A stretch of 64,000 nt of DNA from Sipunculus nudus (Eukaryota > Annelida > Sipuncula > Golfingiida > Sipunculidae): the NCBI GenBank assembly GCA_026874595.1, contig CM049319.1, forward strand, positions 62,814,917 through 62,878,916, read 5' to 3'. The notes beneath the pieces were generated by a model. It ran no database searches, was not told the DNA's origin, and was given only the letters and a program-made list of their open reading frames with translations. Of the stretch, positions 12,943 through 26,000 are shown one piece after another. Made by a program: the position numbers and the translations under genes. Numbering within the stretch: position 1 is the stretch's first letter; each line of letters opens with the position of its first letter.

Positions 12943-12979
12943 GGGCCAGATTAGAATCTGGCCCAATTTAAAACTGGGC
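12943..12979. repeat. Perfect inverted repeat, cruciform-prone
   Basis: GGGCCAGATT AG AATCTGGCCC (12943-12964) is a perfect palindrome with a 2-base centre. A further GGGCC copy at about 12976-12980 allows an alternative stem. It may be the end of a small fold-back element next to the TA repeat. Confidence 0.7.
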
Positions 12980-13605
12980 CAGTCAAAATTTTGATTTGGA
13001 CCGATGATCGATTATAAATTAATCATTTTATGTTCCTTCGATATTTCTTTGAATTGTGCTGTATAGAATTGTAGCTAACTACTGAGTGTCTATAAAGGCA
13101 CACTTTTACCCGGGTCATATTTTTGTACATAATATTACAAATTTATATAAAGTAAGGTGGCGGGCGTTGGCCTTCCGGAAGGGGGAGGGGGGTGGATCCA
13201 GGGAATATATATATAATTACATATATTTTCATATATATTAGGTATAAGGTACTGGTAGAGTTACCCTCCGTTGTAAACAAGGCTCTAAATTAGAAATCTG
13301 CATTCTGAGAAATGCAAGCCTCCTCCAAATTGGGGGAGGGGGCCTTTTTGTGGGATACTCCCAAAAACCGTGTTTGCATTTACTAATTCGGTCCAAATTC
13401 CCAGGTTTATTCGTGCATAAGGGAATCTACATTTTTAATGTTCCTTGATGACGTTTCTGAAACCGGACCATGATCCGGATCTACAAAAAAAAAATCACAG
13501 TCGATTGACCCGTTCCCGAAATGCCCTGAGACTGTTCATGATTGCATGGCAATCAATGCATTAGTTATTCAGATATTGGAGCTTTTGTACCACATTTTTA
13601 ATTAT
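12980..13605. other. Intergenic DNA with a dispersed repeat fragment
   Basis: No gene was seen. The segment at about 13255-13277 (GTAGAGTTACCCTCCGTTGT) recurs inverted at about 48643-48672, in both cases close to TA-rich sequence, so it is part of a dispersed element. Confidence 0.5.
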
Positions 13606-13858
13606 TCGGGGGCGGGGGGGGGGGTTACTTAAGAGCCCTATAGCTCGGAGGATATAGGCCACAGTGACCTAATTTCAGGTTTCTAAAGAGATTTTTATGG
13701 ACCTCAATGGGTTTTTCAGTTAGAAGTTTCTAGGTTCAGCTGTTACGATTTGTTTCCCGTTAACGGACAGGTGGACGGACGGACCGACAGACGGACGGAC
13801 GACGGACAAAGAGTGATCGCTATAGCTCAGACGACTTTCAGGCAGCTGAGCTAAAAAC
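13606..13858 (+). mobile_element. Truncated Helentron/pearl-like element, 3' half
   Basis: It holds one core-repeat copy: the dispersed 'tagctcggaggatataggccacagtgacct' block, then 'tttctaaagagattttta' and 'tagaagtttctaggttcagctg'. A GGAC/GACGG microsatellite follows at about 13768-13805, then the terminal hairpin at 13824-13852 ending CTAAAAA. The core contains AGGCCACAGTGACCT (13656-13670), one base off the ERE consensus. It begins in a G run, so the 5' end is lost. Confidence 0.65.
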
Positions 13859-14140
13859 AGGGGGATACATTACTTATAATTTTTTATACGAGAACCTACT
13901 AGTTTAGAAGTTCAGTCTGAGGCAAACAAAAAGTAATGGCCCGTAAAAACTTACACGTGCACGTGCAGACGATCTCTTTTATGCGAGGAGACAGACAGTC
14001 AGACGTTATTATTATATTCACAGGAGAACAGTTGAACTAAAGAGGTCATATTTTGTCTCGGACCTGGCCTGGCGGGCACGTGACATGGAGGAAGGAAGGG
14101 ATTGGGGCAATAATTGTATATTAGTATATGTATAAAGGTA

Positions 14141-14141
14141 C

Positions 14142-14182
<41 letters not shown>

Positions 14183-14190
14183 CAACAACA
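14141..14190 (+). repeat. (TAA)n/(CAA)n microsatellite
   Basis: TAA units change to AAC units immediately before the 5' end of the large Helentron-like element. Confidence 0.9.
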
Positions 14191-17036
14191 AGTCGCCCAC
14201 GGGCCATGACGCTCTTCTAATTTTGACTGGGTCCTCATGTTTTTTTTTTATTTATGTTATATATTGTCTGTGGGAATAGCCTAACGATAAAGTTACAGTG
14301 TTGAAAAAATGGTCAGAAAATAAAAATTTCAGGATTCATAGGAGACCTGCCCTGGATTTCACAATAGAGGGGTCCAAGGATAATGGATACAATTTATGCC
14401 CTGTCTGTCTGGGTGATCAAAATCATGTTTCTGGTCCATAGCTAGCAGAATATAGGTCTCTATGATCCAAATTCAGGTTTCTAAGGAGAATTGCCAAGGA
14501 ATTCCCTGAATGTCATGTTAGGAAAGTCCAGGGCTAATGGATACAATTTGTGCCTTGTATGTATGGGTGCGCAAAACCATTTTTCAGCCCATAGGTCACA
14601 CAATATAGGTCACCATGACCTAATTTCAGGTTCGTAAGTACACTCAACTAGGTACTCCGTGAAATTTAAGTTAAAAGGTTCTACGCCCAATGTATACAAT
14701 TTGTGCCCTGTCTGACTGTATGGGTGCTTTTATGACATATTTTCCTAAAGGTCGCAAAATATAGGTCATGGTGACATAGTTTCAGTTTCCAAGGACACTG
14801 GCCAAGGACGTCTCAGAAGGTTACATTAGAAGATTCTAGGCCTTACCGATACAATGTGTGCCCTGACTGACTGTCTGGGTGTTTATTTGACTTCTTTTTC
14901 TAAAGGTCGCAAAATATAGGTCATGGTGACCCAATTTCAGTTTTCCACAGACATTTGCCCAGGACGTCTCAGAATGTTTTATTAGAAGATTCTAGGCCTA
15001 ACAAATACAAAGTGTGCCCTGCCTGATTTTCTAGTTGCTCAAAATCCTGTTTTCGGCTTGTAGGTCACAAAATGTAGGTCACCATGACCATATTTCAGAA
15101 TTCCGAGGAGATTTGCCAAGGACCTTCCAGTGTGTCGCATTAGAAGATTCTAGGCCTAACAGATATGATTTGTGCAAATCTGAAAATCAGGAGGCTCAAA
15201 ATCATGTTTTCGGCCCGTTGGTGACAAATATAGGTCATCATGACCTAATTTCAGGTTTCCACCGAGATTCGCTTGGAGCCTCCCAGGAAATTGTGTAATA
15301 AGATTCTAGGCCTAACAGATACGATTTGTCACCATCTGACATTCAGGGTGTTCATACGAAATCTTTTTCCTATAGGTGGCAGAATATAGGTCACAGTGAC
15401 CTAATTTCAGGTTCTCAAGTACACTCAACTTGGACCTTCGTGAATTTTATGTTAAAAGATTCTACGCCCATTGGATAGAATTTGTACCCTGTCTGACTGT
15501 ATGGGTGCTTATATGACATCTTTTCCTAAAGGTCCCAAAATATAGGTCATGATGACCTAGTTTCAGTTTCCAAGGACACTTGCCAAGGACGTCTCAGAAG
15601 GTTACATTAGAAGATTCTAGGCCTTACCGATACAATGTGTGCCCTGACTGACTGTCTGGGTGCTTATTTGACTTCTTTTCCTTAAGGTCGCAAAATATAG
15701 GTCATGGTGACCTAATTCCAGTTTTCCACAGACAATTGCCGAGGACGTCTCAGAATGTTTTATTAGAAGATTCTAGGCCTAACAAATACAAAGTGTGCCC
15801 TGCCTGATTTTCTAGGTGCTCAAAATCCTGTTTTCGGCTTGTAGGTCACAAAATGTAGGTCACCATGACCTAATTTCAGGTTTCTGAGGAGATTTGCTTA
15901 GGACCTCCCTAAATGTCACATTGGAGGATTCTAGGCCTTATTGATTCAATTTTTGCCCCATCTGACTGTCTGGATGCTAAAAAACCTTGCATTCGGCCTG
16001 TAGGACATACGATTTAGGTCAACATGACCTAATTTCAGTTTTCAAAAGAGATTTGCCCAGAAACTCCAAGGATATTGTGTAAGAAGATTCTAGGCCTCAC
16101 AGATACAATTTGTCCCCATCTGACATTCAGGGTGCTCATATGACATCTTTTCTTTATAGGTGGCAGAATATAGGCCACAGTGACCTAGTTTCATGTTTCC
16201 AAGGACATTTGCCTAAGATCTCCCAAAATATTATAGGTTAAAGGTTTTTAGGCCTAATGGATACAATTTGGGCCCCTCCTGACTGTCTTGCAGCTCAAAA
16301 TTATGTTTTCGGCCCGTTGGTGACAAATAAAAGTCACCGTGACCTAATTTCGGGTTTCCAGGGAGATTTGCCCAGGACCTCCCTGGATGTATAGTTAGAA
16401 GTTTCTAGGTCTAACGGTTACGATTCGTGCCCTGTTAACGCCCGGACGGCGGACGGGGGGGTACTTTGGGGCCCCATAGCTCAAAGGATATGGATAACAG
16501 AGACCTAATTTCTGGTTTCCAAGGAGATTTTTCATGGACCTCTCAGTGTGTCAAGAATTAAGATTCCAGATCCAGTATTTACGATTTGTGTCTTGTTAAG
16601 AGATGTTCACATTTTTAAAGGTCTCAAAAATAGAGAAAAAAAATCTTAAAAAATCGAAAAATACAGGTGGCGCCACCAGTCCGCAGGACGTGATTGAAAA
16701 TCTCATGATCAATATGTATGCCAAAAATCATGACCATCAGTCAAGTAGTTAATGAGATATTGAAGATTTTGTATGGAATGTTTGACTTTTCTGGGGGTAC
16801 TTTGGGGCCCCATAGTTCAAAGGATATGGGTAACAGAGACCGAATTTCTGGTTTCCAAGGAGATTTTTCATGGACCTCTCAGAATCCCAAGTTACAAGGT
16901 TCTAGGTCCAGCGGTTATGATTTGTGCCTGGTTAACGGACGGACAGACGGATAGACGAACAGACGGACAGATAGACGGACGACGGACAAAGAGTGATCGC
17001 TATAGCTCAGATGACTTTCAGTCAGCTGACCTCAAA
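14191..17036 (+). mobile_element. Full-length non-autonomous Helentron/pearl-like element
   Basis: The 5' end contains CGCCCACGGGCCATGACGCTC, which recurs at 63581 (GGCCCACGGGCCATAACGCTC) followed by the same TTTGACTGGGT sequence. The body is about 14 tandem ~156-bp core repeats (14330-16430), then one longer unit with the GGTGGCGCCACC palindrome (16667-16678), an ACGG-type microsatellite (about 16936-16988) and the terminal hairpin at 17004-17032. The 5' GCTC(AGCTGA) motif and the 3' TCAGCTGA motif are inverted relative to each other, as expected for Helentron subterminal inverted repeats. There is no Rep-helicase frame, so the element is non-autonomous. Short open frames inside (15035, 16718, 16773) are repeat-derived and not genes. 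Confidence 0.65.
14330..16430 (+). repeat. Tandem ~156-bp repeat array with five-monomer higher-order structure
   Basis: The landmark TTCTAGGCCT and its variants recur at about 14367, 14522, 14678, 14833, 14990, 15146, 15303, 15458, 15613, 15770, 15927, 16085, 16242 and 16400, a spacing of 155-158 bases. Neighbouring monomers are diverged, but monomers about 780 bases apart (five units) are much closer; for example the segment near 14676-15030 matches the one near 15456-15810 almost word for word. Seven monomers contain a perfect AGGTCAnnnTGACCT palindrome and others are one base off. Confidence 0.85.
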
Positions 17037-20000
17037 AACTAACCAGAATAATGGTTTCATATTTTGTCTAAATCTAGCTTTTCGTGTTCATGGATCAATT
17101 AAAAGAAATGCATGGTTCATGCTTTGGGTTAAAAAAAAGCGAAACGTTTTCTTCAGTATCGCCATTGCAAAACCATGAAAAGTAGTCAACATGATGTCTT
17201 CTTTCTAGTTCTAGTTAAAAGGTATTCCGGAATATTGGCATGATTCTAATATTTTAGGAAAAAAGAGGATAAATTACCTAAAATGTCAGAATAGATAATA
17301 ATACAGGAGTTCCGTAATTCTTGAAAACTCATATTTTCATTCCTTGTCTTGATAATATATAATATACGTCCCTTTCAAGTGAACTTTAATTTGACCCTTC
17401 GTGTGGAGATGTTATTCACAAGTTACTGTCCATCCATTAAATTGTGGGGAAAAGGAAGTACGATATTAGATACCAGAAAGACAAGTCTTAGTTTTGAACA
17501 ATATATTCCGGAAATCTGTAGTGTGAACTCAGTTCGCTTATCGTGCAGACATGTTAGACAGAGAGAAGTATACTACATCACGCAGCCATGCAGACAAAAA
17601 CCGAAAGCATACCGAGAAAGGGGATATCAATTTAAATTTTGACATAGAATATTGTAACGTGGATTGTATATGCATGGTGCTGTTTGAGACAGCAGGAGTA
17701 TAAACTGATATAAAATGTGCAAAGTATCGACTTATACTTCAGATGCGGGCTTTCTCACAAATATGTATAGCACACGGTGAAGAAAAAGTGATTTAACATT
17801 TATGGTGTACCAAATTTAACTAGGTCAAAAGCGATCATCGACTGAATTTAAAATGAGAAAGATATTTTTTACATACACGGCGACCCTTATATGCATATTA
17901 AAAACTGAAAACACTACAAACCCTTGTTAAAAATATTTGGGATTATCTTTGACGATGACAATCTGGGTTTGATATAAGATTTGACCAATTTTCATGGCCA
18001 GTTGCATGTCACAAAAATAGAAAATTTAAATTGATTTAAAAATGCTGCTGATATGCTTTAAATTTAATCTTTGACCATAAAAACAATGGTCTTAAAAGGG
18101 GCCCAATCACCTATAAAGCATGTTGCACTGACACGAAAAATGACTTCTTCCCTTTAAGATAAATTTGTACCTGCCAAAATATTGCTCTGAAACCGTTTGC
18201 TTATTCCTGTAAAAGAGTGTTAAAAACAGTGGACCGGGCGCGATGTCAGGTGTCAACATAAACACAGAGTGTATCGTCCGGTCACAACACGTGTCAATCA
18301 TGAAATGACCTAACTTTGCCCCAAAATGTAATACATGTTCCTGATGGCTGAAACATGGCGTCTTGTGGCACACAATCGGACCTCCGGTCACGCGGCCTTG
18401 TCATGGTAAACAGACACACGTGGACTGTGCTTACCAACACGCAGAGTCATAACAAGGTCTTAAACAGCCGTGTAAGAGGTACTGAGACTGTGTGCTAGGA
18501 TGGTTTTGCTGGGAAACGTTTGTATAAAGCAAAACTGAATTGAGAGTGTGAAAGGATAGGCATAATATTGCTCCTGAATATGTCCCTTTAATACTATATT
18601 TGACCAATCATCATTGTCAGTTCTTGTGATAATGGAAAAAAATAACCCAGGATAACCGGGTATAAGCTCCTGTCACGTAGTCCATGACCGAAATAGAACT
18701 CTACAGATATACATAGTAATAGTTAAGCAAGAATAAAAAAAATAAAGGCGGTTACCTACACCCCCCCCCCCCCCAAAAAAAAATAATCAGAAATATGAAT
18801 ATTTGCCTGTCCAAGCCTGTTAAACATAAAGTTAGAAGACTTTTTTCTGATATTTGCATATATATTTGGAGACACACTTGCAAAATACTCGCCCATTAGG
18901 GTATAGATTTGAAGAATAACAGACACAAGAAGGTAGCAGTTACTATATATCGCCAATAATGCTAGAATGTGATTTATGATTGAACATATACTTAAATATC
19001 AGAGCATTCCAATGTACGAAGCCTGCAGGGTGAAAGGTTGATATTTTCTTAATTATTATCAATGTTGTTACAGTTAATATATCTTTATGAGTGTGTTTTA
19101 TTTCATTTTTGATACTTGGGATTATTATGGTTATCTGTTGCATTTCCCTTACAAACAAAAGTCGAATGACCAATTGTCGATACTTTATCGATATTTAAAC
19201 ATAGAGAAATTCATTTTTTAAAGGTGAATATGTTAAAACATATTTGTTATTTTCACGTAACAATGTTCCTCATTAAAAGTAAGTCAACAGATGTATACCT
19301 ATCAAACTTAAAAAAAATGCTTCGATTTGACATAAAATATCTGATGTTAGTGAACAAAACCCTCCATTATGAAAATGTGACTTGTTGTAGGTGGTACAAG
19401 ATCTGTGGACAGACGTGCACAGCTTAGCCTATATATTGGTAACAGATAATTCCTATGCTATCCGAATGATACTGTCACAAAAAGTATGCTATTTCCAATT
19501 TTTGGTAAACCCATAAGACATTGCAAAATATTTCTAGTAAAGAGATTTTTCACATGACTTCCACACATTATCTAAGAAATCTCATTAGAAAACCCATTTG
19601 AAATATGGGGTTAATGTTAGCTATTCAGTTTATTAATTCATTCTTCCAGTTCCAGCAGATAAATATTAACAAAAGGAGGATGGTATACATTGAGTCATTT
19701 TTTAATTTGTTGAATACTTATCTTAGGAAGAAATATGCTACGCTTATTAAGTAAGCAGATTTTCTCAACTTATGATCTTGTCAAGCATGTGATATTTTAT
19801 GTTTGCTTATTAGATGATGGGTTTACAATTTGTCCATGATAATGATCATCGGCATAAAAAGGTTTTAAAGATTTACAAAATAATTGGTTTCGTTTTATTT
19901 AGATCAAGCATATGCGCTGTTAAGCCAAAGGTGACCAACCCTGGTTGACTAATGTGGTCACTTACTGATTCATGTTTCTATCAGCATATTTATGGGGTTT

Positions 20001-23000
20001 CCTCTTCTACTTTTTTAAATTCAAGCATTTTGGTAGCAAACACTGAAGACATATTTTAATTATGATTTCTGTGGCAGAGGTTTAAAGTGAGAAAATCCCA
20101 ATTTTATCCCGCACACAGTCAAAACATTTGGGGGTGGGGGGGGGGGGGTGGGGGGTATAATGCAATGGGCCATACCCCCCTTGTCAAATATGGGGGGGGG
20201 GGGAGATATATAAATTCCCTATCCTCCTCGGGATCTACGCCTATTGATAGCGTTATGACATAGAACATACATAAATCAGTATCAATTCTCCGTAAACCTT
20301 AATTTGTCCATATTAAGAATTCATAATTTTTAAATATGCCAATATTTGCAAACGCCACCGCTTTACTCGTTTACCCAACTTTTTTAACGTTTTCATTGAT
20401 GATCTTCCCAAAAAGTAGGTCTGGTTTAGGTTTCTGAGATGATACTCTTTGTAGGTTCTCAGCCTACATGATCTATATAATAGCCCGGTGTCCATTGCAC
20501 CAAAAGACATGACAATAAATATCCTTTAGGCCAATGCCAATTTTTGTTATCTTTTTTATTATAAGTTTTCTATAAAAAATTCATTTGACCTGCATGTGGA
20601 AATTTTATATAATTTTATCTTCTTGAAAGAAATCTGCTGGAACTCAATATCTATCGGTAAATAGATATTGAAAAAAAAAATATTTTTGTTGTCCGGGGGG
20701 GGGGGGGGGGGAGGGGGCAAACTAAGTGTGCTGGAGGAATGTTGTAAGACCACTGACAGCGTGAATAAGGAGTGTATATACTTTGGGCCCGGCACCTTTC
20801 AGAATGTCCGCTGCACCTTGCATGGGCCGGACCTGTGAAACGTATTAAGGTTTTTCATGGAAATGTTCGTCCGTGTGTGTGTGTGTGTGTGTGTGTGTAT
20901 TTGTGAACTACAAACGTATAAAACATGCAGAAAAATGCAATATAAATGATCAGCTAGCTGTGACATTAAATATTCGGGGGGGGGGGGGGATGGTGTGTTA
21001 GTCCAAAGGGTGAAAAAGAGTAGGCAAGAATATGATTAATTTCGCAAGCATCCTCAGACGAATAATACAGAGAAAACACTCCCGGCATCGACATCAACAG
21101 TCAAAGTGATTCCGGGTCGATAATTGATGCTAAATCTCTATTGAAACAATAAAGAAAATGTCGTCAAGTGCGAGGACAAATCTGGACGGGAGTTACTCCA
21201 TATATAAAGGCATATATACAGAAAAATTAATCCGTTAAGGGAACATTATTGAAAAAAAAAAAAAAATTTAAAATATGACATATAAGACCTTCAAAACTAG
21301 CAAACGCTGTTGTTGATAAGGGTATTTCTCTTTACTGACTGAGAAGATTCAAGATCGAAAGATTAAAGGTACGCAGCACAAGCTATATATAATAGACTTA
21401 AACTATTATCGTTTAATCAAGTCGTCATCGCATCCAACAGACTAAAAATTATTGGCTTTTGATGCAGATTGTAATAGAATTATCAATAGCCTTCCAAGCG
21501 GTGACTTCATGATCCTGATAAACAAATAAGAAAATTCATTATAACTAAAAATACATAACCAGACCAAAACATTGTTGTCTCAACTATTCCATGCGAATCA
21601 GGATGGACCTACTAAGACTTATATTAACAAACGCATCAGTATCAATTCCATTAACAAAGGGCTATCCGAGTATTTTCTCCAGTAATTAATAATCATATTT
21701 TGGAGTGATCTTTGTGCAGCGGATTTTCAAAAGACGGAATTCATATTTCTAATAGTGCATCAGGAGCAACCTGATAGCTAAAAACAAAACTAAGAAGAAT
21801 ATGATATTAATATTTTTTACCGCAAGGAGAAAGTGGTATGCAAAAACGTGATGTGGCAAATTTTCATAAGAGCTATATTTAATACAGGTGACCAATAACG
21901 GATCTAACAGTGATTATTCTACGCCATCCTTAATTTAATCATCTGACAAAACCACTATATGTATCTCTTTCTGAGGGTCGGTCTATGTGCATGTAAAACA
22001 TCAGAAATTCTATGTATGCAGTTGAAACAAATAATGAGTGGAAAGCATACAACAATGAAAAGCATTATTTATATTTGGTTACTTAATCAAAACACCTATC
22101 TGACATTTATAAACTAAGAGCTTTTATAAAATTAGAAAACGTGCATATTATAGAACACAGACTGTTTTTTGTTGTTGTTGTTTATATCAACGTGTTTGTA
22201 ATATGTGGTGGCCAGCTAAATTAATCAAAACAAATTCAACAAGTGCATCTGCTAGCAAGTCAGATAAGCCAGAGCTTTGACAATGGCGTTTTGCAACAAG
22301 TGATTTTTCTACTCCCGCATATATATGCAACCTACCGCCTTAGGTTGCATATTTTCCCATTTGTCAACATTGCTGTGTTTACAAACATGTTCTTTATTAA
22401 CAAAATCATGCATACATCCTCACAAAGGCGTTGTAAGAACATTTCACTACCAAAATTACCCTTATATCATTAATATATACAAAGAGGAAGAAGCCAGAAA
22501 TCACATAAATTATTTATTAAAGGGTAGGTGATTGGGCACCTTTGTGTATCAGAAGGAGCTTTAATAAATATGACCAGATCTTAAAAACCTTTTCTTATTC
22601 CAAGAACTCATGTGCATCTTTAAATGAAACAAACGCACCAGATTATCGTAATTTGCCTGGTGTCAATCCACAGATCATAAGTGACCATTATATATGAACG
22701 ATCAAAGTTCCAACAAAACCATGTAAAACTACAGCGAATAGATAAAAAAACATGAACCGTATGTCTTCAAATAAAATTAAAAGCAAGAAGAATATGTGGA
22801 TTACGCATTGTGTTTTGAAACTGATATGATTACGTAATAAACCACATGAAGAACCTTGTAAAACAACTCTATAAGAAACATTTTAAATAATAAAATTAGA
22901 AATGAAAAAAGGTTATTTTCAAACCAATGTAGACAGAAAAATAAGTTACTCAAAAGGAATGTGGACATCACTCAACATGCTTTACCCAGAACAATAGCAA

Positions 23001-26000
23001 TGGAAGCTGCATGGGATTCAGACTTTACACTTTATAAATTTAATTACTGCTTAGTTAAAGTGGAGGAAATACTAGAAGTCAATTTTCTATTTCTCCCCTA
23101 TTATAGTTTTATATTGCTGAAGCCTGATTAACTGAGGTTAACAATGCAAAGATCTCATTAAAATGAGTTTCTTCTTTAGGTATATTATTTACAATTCGTA
23201 ATGCAACAGGTATATAATGGCTTTATTTGGGATGCGTATATGTAATATTAGGCAATTGTCATTGGATTCTCATCATGTGATTAGAAAATAGCTATCACGT
23301 GCACTCATGATCCGTCGAAAGGTTTCGATACTATCAATCATTCATTACTATTAAGTAAACTTTATCAACTATATTTCCTACTCTGCAGCCTCACCTAAAT
23401 AGTTCAATGCATTATTTTTTATAATATTTAATGAAAATATTTAAAATAATTTAAAATAATAATAAGCTTAATGTATTAGTTGGTAATATATATGTGTTGG
23501 TATACATGGAAATGACACATCATATATATAGAGGTTGATGTCCTTAGCAAAACATTCCCAAGCCTATATACATGTATATACAGCGTTTACCCTGGCAGTG
23601 CATGTTGTTCACCAAATATGAATGCTCAGAAGTTCCTATGTTAATTTCGGTATAATTTTTCACGCACGAGAGTACGACAGACAAAGAAGATGACGTCATA
23701 GCACCACCAGCTGCGTCTCCCATGCCAGTGCCTGCGCGGGTCAGTAGTTATGGATATTTCATTTGCTGTACACATCTGTTACCGACTGTCGTATATTGTA
23801 ATATATTGCTCGGTCATCTCACGTGCCTTCACACCTGAATATACTTGTGTACAGCCAGGCCATTGTGTATACCGCACCCATATATTTACCACTTATACAA
23901 TAAAGGTCTTGTCTTCTTTCTAGGTTGCGTTGTAAGGTCGATAAACGTATTATAATTTACGTATTATAATTTACATATAATCATATATAAAGATAAATGT
24001 ACAAATTATATTTAACTGTACATTCTGCATATTGTATACAAACAATATCTCCCAGAACGCTGTTTATGTTGTTGTTATTGTTGTTCTTGTTCTTATTGTT
24101 ATTATTATTGCTATCATTATTGTTATTATTATTGTTATTATAATGAAAATTATTCCTGCTACTTGTTGGTCCGTATATACTGAGAGAGCGAATTGATATA
24201 AATGAAGACAACACCAAGATCATACTTTTGCCATGACAGACATGCTATTTATAATATATAATATATATGTTATATATATTGAAGGTATATAACATATATC
24301 GGTCATTCGTCAGTGGGATTTACATACTTTTAGAAATATGCATTTTCTGGTTTTGGAAAATCAAGTGATTTCAAAGCAGTGATATCAAGGAAAAAACATG
24401 GCGGACGCATGCACAAAACATCTTTTACAATATATATATATATATATAATTAAATAATATGTATGCTTTAATTGCCTTTGCCAAATATCTCGTTTTCGTA
24501 TATATCGTTTTATATATTGTCATTTATGTATATTTTGGTACGCTCAATGTGAATTCCATATATGTAAACATATTCCACACACATTATAGGTTATATACAA
24601 TGTGTGCGGGAGCTAAAATACGCATGATCCACTAAGACTGTATGTATACTAATATTGTAACCGCGTCCCATGTTTGTAAACATACAGCCGCTTGACCTTC
24701 CCTGACTCAGACGAACGGAGTCAATCAGCCCTGATGGTTCTGTTTACAGAGTATGTACATGTAAACAGATCAATCAAGGCTGATTGACTACCGTTGTCCA
24801 GGTAAAGGTACGTGTTGAGAATTCCACCGCTCCAGCCCACAGAGCTTATATCTATGCTCTCTGTACAAAAGTGAGATAAAAGCAATCATCTGGACAATGT
24901 TATTACTATTGTTGCAAAATATCACGTTCTGTTATAATATTATATTCCTTATAGTACAATTGATAGATCTAGTAAGCAGTTCTCCGGGGCAGTGAGAGGA
25001 ATCCCTGGAAGAGAGACAACTTGAAACCTTGGTACCATGTGATCCAATGGTATAAATACAGGCTAGATGAAAGACCCCCTGTCTAGAGTAAGCTCAAAGT
25101 GCATAGAACACTTTCAGAGTTCAGTGCTGTGCAGAGACAGTGCGGAAACGGAAATGTGCAGAGACTCGGTACCAGTGCATCTGCTATCTTCATGCTGTTA
25201 AATCATAATAACCATTTAACTTTTAAAATCCTGTGTATTTTCGATTGATTCACACTATGCCATATTTAACATAACAAAACCGGATTTTTATAAATTAGAA
25301 TCATGATAATGTGTCTTATGTGTATGCTTATTACATTCTAGCATCTATAGGCTATACATGATCCGAGTTCATTTACGAGATCCTGCACGAGATCCTGCTT
25401 TCATCCTTTCTCGTGACAAACTTAGGAAATCGGAAACATGATATATTAAAATTAATATCTTGGTTGCCCAAGAAATATTTCAGCCTTTCATGCAGTTTCT
25501 CAGAACAAAAAGGGAAAGTGAAAATTGTAGGATTCACAGTCTTAACGTGACTGTTTTGATGAATGTAAATGTGTTTTATTTATAGTTGGCATGTATATGT
25601 ACATTTGGAATCCTCCTCGCTCATGTCACCACAACATCAGGCTTACTGCACATCAACAGAATTATGCGCTTATTTTTACCGAGACACGATGAAATTACAC
25701 ATGGTCTCAATGTTATTTAAAATTCAAACATGATACAAATACATAAAATTCAACCATCCACTTCCTCTATCCGAAAAGGGTATTTATAAGTGTATATATT
25801 GTATCCCCTTATAAAAGTATATATGTAGAAGTGGGGCCTGCATGGTTTCAAGTTATACGTCCAGGTCTTGCATGTCCTTTCCTTTGCTGCGCTTTTTATT
25901 CCTTACACAGATGCCTCATTACATTCATACCAATAATACCTAACGGATAGTTTTGAAGTTACATCCAAGTTGGACTTGACCCAGTTAGAAGGTCCCATCT

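Noticed and set aside
14330-16430. CRISPR-like periodic array
   Set aside because: The unit is ~156 bp and continuous, with no short repeat/unique spacer alternation, and the DNA is eukaryotic.
15035-17042. Open frames with 'GNRDLISGF/FSWTSQN'-type peptides, also at 26844-29036
   Set aside because: They lie entirely in the tandem core repeats of the Helentron-like elements and recur in both orientations without intact starts.
24950-25260. Complete LTR retrotransposon
   Set aside because: Only a TATA-bearing block is visible. No paired LTR, primer-binding site or gag/pol frame was found.
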